Made by a program: the position numbers and the translations under genes
Shown: one piece after another, positions 62,001-64,000 of the stretch
Position numbering within the stretch: the first letter of the stretch is position 1
How the letters are laid out: each line of letters starts with the position of its first letter
Assembly (NCBI RefSeq): GCF_030718205.1
Contig: NZ_JAUZQF010000009.1
Coordinates: 310,001 to 374,000, forward strand
Length of the DNA stretch: 64,000 nucleotides
Source: Nonomuraea turcica
GTDB taxonomy: Bacteria; Actinomycetota; Actinomycetes; Streptosporangiales; Streptosporangiaceae
Direction: 5' to 3'
The notes under the pieces: generated by a model
Seen by the model: only the letters and a program-made list of their open reading frames with translations
Database searches by the model: none
Told to the model about the DNA's origin: nothing

Positions 62001-64000
62001 TTGTAGGTGCCGTCCGTGGGGGTGGTCAGGTTCCAGGTGAACGACGACTGGCCGGTGCCCGCCGGGGCGGTGGCGTAGTCGTAGCCGACGAAGCCCTCGG
62101 CCGCTGCCACCTGTGGGCCGACGATGTTCGAGGACGAGCTGCTCCCCGAACCCAAGGTCCAGGTGCCGGTCGTACTCACCTGGCCGACATCGGAGTTGTC
62201 GTTCATGACGACGTCGAGGCCGAGCGGGGTGCCGTTGTCGGAGTGGGTCTTGAGTTTGCCGTCGGGGTAGTAGTCCCAGTCCAGGGCACGCTGGCTGGAG
62301 CCGCCCGCGCTGGTGACGGTGCGGTTTTTCTGTAGGCCGAGTTCGTTGTAGTCGTAGGTGGTCTTGATGTCCCATGGGTCGGTGGTGGTCTTGGACCAGC
62401 CGTTGTCCCAGTAGGTCATCGTCGAGATGTTGCGGATGGTCTGGCCGTGCGAGGGCGGGTGGGAGATCGTCTTGAGCCGGGAGGCCGGGTCGTAGGTGTA
62501 GAGGACCTTGTCGGGGGTGTTGTAGACCGGGTCGGACCGGTCGTACGGGTAGATCTCCTCGATCGGGCGGTTGAGCTTGTCGTATTTCGTTTCGGCGACG
62601 AAGTCGACTAGGTCTCCGCCGCGTTCCACCCCGCGGGGCGTGATGGTCTTGGTCTTGTTGCCGACCTCGTCGTAGGTGAACTGGGTGGTGACGTACTTGA
62701 TGACGCCGCCGGTCTCCGAGTGCGGCACCTTGGTTTCGGTGACGTCGCCGCGTGCGTTGTAGGCGGTGATCGTCTTGTTGTTGTCCTGGTCGGTCTGGCC
62801 GACGACCAGCCCGTCCAGGTCATACTCAGTGGACGTCTCGAAGCCCGCGGCGTCCTTGACGGTCGTGACGCGGTGGTTGAGGTCGTAGGTGGAGAACGCG
62901 GTGTAGTCGGCGGTGTCGGTGGTGGTGTTCTTGCGCGGGTCGATGACCGTGGTGACGTTGCCGACGTCGTTGTAGCGGTAGGTGAGTTTGTGCTGGTCGG
63001 CGTTGAGGATGTCGGTCAGCTGGTAGATCGGGTCGTAGGTGTAGGTGGTGGTGAACTCGGCCGGGTTCGCGCCGGTCAGGTTGCCCTTGGGCTCGGTCTG
63101 GGTTGTGAGGTTGCCGGCCAGGTCCCAGGTGAAGGTGGCCTTGCGTTCGGGCCCGTCGGTGGTGTCCTTGGGCAGCGCCGACTCGATCAGCTGGTCGGCT
63201 TTGTCGTAGGTGGCGGTGGCGACGGCGCCATTGGGGGCGGTGGTCTTGGTGACGTTGTCGTTGCGGTCGTAGACCGGGGCGGGCGTGGTGATGAACACCG
63301 GCGGGGAGGCATCCTGGTCCTTGGGGACCTTGGACTCCAGCGGGCGTTTGAAGATGTCGTAGGTCTGGGTGGTCTTCTTGCCCAGCGCGTCGATCACCGA
63401 CAGCACATTGCCGCGCACGTCATAGCCGGTGGTGGTGACGTTGTTGTCGGCGTCGGTGATCTTCTCCGGGTATCCGGTGGGGTGGTAGTCGGTGAACGTG
63501 GTGGGGTTGTCTCTGGCGTCGATGACCTTGGCCAGCTGGCCGACGGGATCGTACTCGTAGAAGGTGGTGTAGTCCGTCGCGTCCGGCGTCGTGACGCCGA
63601 GCGGGTCGGTGACGGTCTCGAGGTTGCCGCGGTCGTCATAGCTGAAGGCCCACGTGCGCCCTTCGGGGCTGGTCTTCGTCTTCAGGTCGGCGACGTAGCC
63701 GCCCAGGCCGCGGTAGTAGTCCAGCACCGTGGGGCTGGTGCCGTTGTTGTTGGCTTCGGCGTCGGTGATGGTCAGCGGGTAGCCGGTCTTGTCGTCATAC
63801 GTCCACGTCGTGATGGCGTCAGGCGTCGGTGAGTCGGCGCGGCCCTTCTCGATCAGTGTGGTGACATTGTGATCCGGGCTCCACACCAGATCGGTGATCT
63901 CGAGGTTGGCGTTCGTGATCTCATCGGGGCGGCCCAAGGCGTCCAGCACGTACTTGGTGTTGCGCCCGGTGCCGTGCTGGAGCGGGTCGGTGACCGTGGC
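59078..64000 (-). CDS. RHS/YD-repeat polymorphic toxin with Hint domain and colicin-D-like C-terminus (5' partial)
   Basis: 1640 residues are visible; the N-terminus lies beyond the window end, the frame being open to the last base. From about 64000 to 60290 it is a shell of YD repeats (TYDxxGN, YDxLNR patterns) ending in the RHS core DMGFRDYNPGLNRFLN, NRYAFTGGNPINIIELDGH. A golvesin-like carbohydrate-binding insertion occupies about 62190-61770 (FVGYDYATAPAGTGQSSFTW, WVELGSYTFTAGTTHSVTLT). After a junction at about 60290 comes a linker, then a Hint domain at 59863-59429 (NSFAAGTKVLMGDG, VVHTTQHHPFWDE, YNLSVDRIQTYYV, AVLVHN). The last 116 residues (59428-59081) resemble colicin D: THAAQFGI, FIEAIRQLVENPGT, VIRGTFRG, VHYVDEATG, LLERGVL. 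The tip would cleave tRNA anticodons after release. The immunity candidate follows. Confidence 0.9.
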   Translation of the reverse strand, partial: ATVTDPLQHGTGRNTKYVLDALGRPDEITNANLEITDLVWSPDHNVTTLIEKGRADSPTPDAITTWTYDDKTGYPLTITDAEANNNGTSPTVLDYYRGLGGYVADLKTKTSPEGRTWAFSYDDRGNLETVTDPLGVTTPDATDYTTFYEYDPVGQLAKVIDARDNPTTFTDYHPTGYPEKITDADNNVTTTGYDVRGNVLSVIDALGKKTTQTYDIFKRPLESKVPKDQDASPPVFITTPAPVYDRNDNVTKTTAPNGAVATATYDKADQLIESALPKDTTDGPERKATFTWDLAGNLTTQTEPKGNLTGANPAEFTTTYTYDPIYQLTDILNADQHKLTYRYNDVGNVTTVIDPRKNTTTDTADYTAFSTYDLNHRVTTVKDAAGFETSTEYDLDGLVVGQTDQDNNKTITAYNARGDVTETKVPHSETGGVIKYVTTQFTYDEVGNKTKTITPRGVERGGDLVDFVAETKYDKLNRPIEEIYPYDRSDPVYNTPDKVLYTYDPASRLKTISHPPSHGQTIRNISTMTYWDNGWSKTTTDPWDIKTTYDYNELGLQKNRTVTSAGGSSQRALDWDYYPDGKLKTHSDNGTPLGLDVVMNDNSDVGQVSTTGTWTLGSGSSSSSNIVGPQVAAAEGFVGYDYATAPAGTGQSSFTWNLTTPTDGTYKVQVQYPTGATATNAKYTVKHQGGEAGVTVDQTQNPGTWVELGSYTFTAGTTHSVTLTDAANGTVAADAVKLVRDNTGESDAEKKDFAYTYDPNANLTKIEDKSPTAKIDVWDVAYTNLNQIDTIKEFLNGTLKNTTSYAYNENSAVTTRTHDKTVATYGYDVRDLVNEVVNKKSVTDTAPKTTRYTYTKRGERFTETKANGNTVTYGYFLSGVLQHSIEKKPNATVVSEHTIGYQGNLHRSSDHAKIQNADNPGAYLDHTYAYTYDPRDRIAKTVKTPTSGGTAETETYSHDANSNVWEEVLGKKTTFTYDRNRLMTSATNGATSTYTYDPYGRLRTIQGGGKTQEKYTYDGFDHVTKHEKLGGDGVTSTVTSYTYDPLDRTTSKTEKEGTANAKTTAYSYLGLSAEVLDEEVAGKLTKSFQYSPWGERLSQVKVKADSTEESSYYGYNPHTDVEQITSEAGDTRATYGYTAYGKNDDKLFTGVDKPDPVDPTAKEEYNPYRFNAKRWDNSTGMYDMGFRDYNPGLNRFLNLDTYNGALNDLSLGLDPWTANRYAFTGGNPINIIELDGHAGCTPGEFCNTGRRSASGDIKPEKVPGAPGYRPAGDPCAKVNCNPRPTPKKSKGFWDGSRDSAMGIYQAGWDLTCIICHAVVPDWSDLPKYPMQFFGVDTDSGEFKTGYWGTQALTLLVAPEGEAVRAGAAARSGSKATAIPCLNSFAAGTKVLMGDGTQKNIEDIKVGDKVTATDPETGETSVKEVIAVHRNQDEKLADVEIRIDGKRVKVVHTTQHHPFWDESQKDWVEAENLRPGDILRTPDGAVAVVVRVRSFNDIQFMYNLSVDRIQTYYVKADETAVLVHNTKPGCGSLWISADKVPHHFMRADDEGVTHAAQFGIKGPYNKTNAGAFIEAIRQLVENPGTKVIRGTFRGQNAVHYVDEATGRHASFVADGPRVGEYMGGWQSAGDQLRYLLERGVL

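Noticed and set aside
60008..63832. Large plus-strand frames within the RHS gene
   Set aside because: Val/Gly-rich mirror images of the YD repeats; no independent support.

Overview
This 64-kb window is chromosomal DNA from a high-GC filamentous actinomycete. Strong GC bias at third codon positions, frequent GTG and TTG starts and 4-base ATGA/GTGA gene overlaps all point that way. Gene content (Scr1-type XRE regulators beside DUF6879, DUF5999, a LAL-type LuxR regulator, a CvnD-like GTP-binding protein, menaquinone genes) fits the Streptosporangiaceae, for example Nonomuraea. The genus is an inference.

Layout. 1-5.3 kb: the 3' part of a carbohydrate ABC-transporter operon (binding protein, two permeases, GH4 glycosidase, BadF-type sugar kinase). 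5.3-8.6 kb: a convergent, translationally coupled set (GT87-like membrane transferase, enolase-superfamily acid-sugar dehydratase, GntR regulator). 8.7-16.4 kb: regulators and signalling proteins, including Lrp, a CvnD-like GTPase beside a frameshifted terpene-synthase-like gene, a LuxR regulator carrying a 27-bp tandem repeat, a PP2C-like protein and an M24 peptidase. 16.5-22.9 kb: a PAS-SpoIIE phosphatase, a 5'-3' exonuclease, and menD-menC divergent from menE. 23-27.8 kb: an HrdB-like sigma factor, TetR, DUF5999, a hydrolase and a TPR protein. 27.9-33.8 kb: gcvP behind a tandem glycine riboswitch, then the MerR / bifunctional nuclease / MerR / GarA-like FHA block in the same order as Mycobacterium tuberculosis Rv1832-Rv1827. 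33.9-41 kb: a guanylyltransferase-phosphomutase fusion, CDP-alcohol phosphatidyltransferase, acetyltransferase, trpF and a two-component system. 41-46.7 kb: methyltransferase, hemerythrin, enoyl-CoA hydratase, esterase, a GATase-like protein lacking its Cys, and a globin-reductase. 46.8-53.5 kb: two secreted Asp-box sialidase-like proteins, an XRE/MmyB regulator, a BNR-repeat protein paired with a ThiS-like protein, and a DUF2071-like protein. 53.5-57.8 kb: a deletion-inactivated thyX, a doxX-marR operon with clear operators, and a DUF6879/XRE module bracketed by two copies of a GCAAACT direct-repeat element that leads into a three-gene micro-operon. 58.4-64 kb: an RHS/YD-repeat polymorphic toxin (5' end outside the window) with a Hint domain and a colicin-D-like C-terminal nuclease, followed by a small candidate immunity gene and a DUF4241 remnant.

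The most notable system is the RHS-Hint-colicin-D-like toxin. Its 86-residue neighbour has no family I recognise. Between the two genes lie a terminator-like hairpin and a second hairpin whose loop contains the immunity gene's Shine-Dalgarno core. The second is the XRE/DUF6879 locus with its duplicated 24-bp element, which looks like an autoregulated module controlling adjacent small genes. No tRNA, rRNA, intact insertion sequence or CRISPR array was seen.
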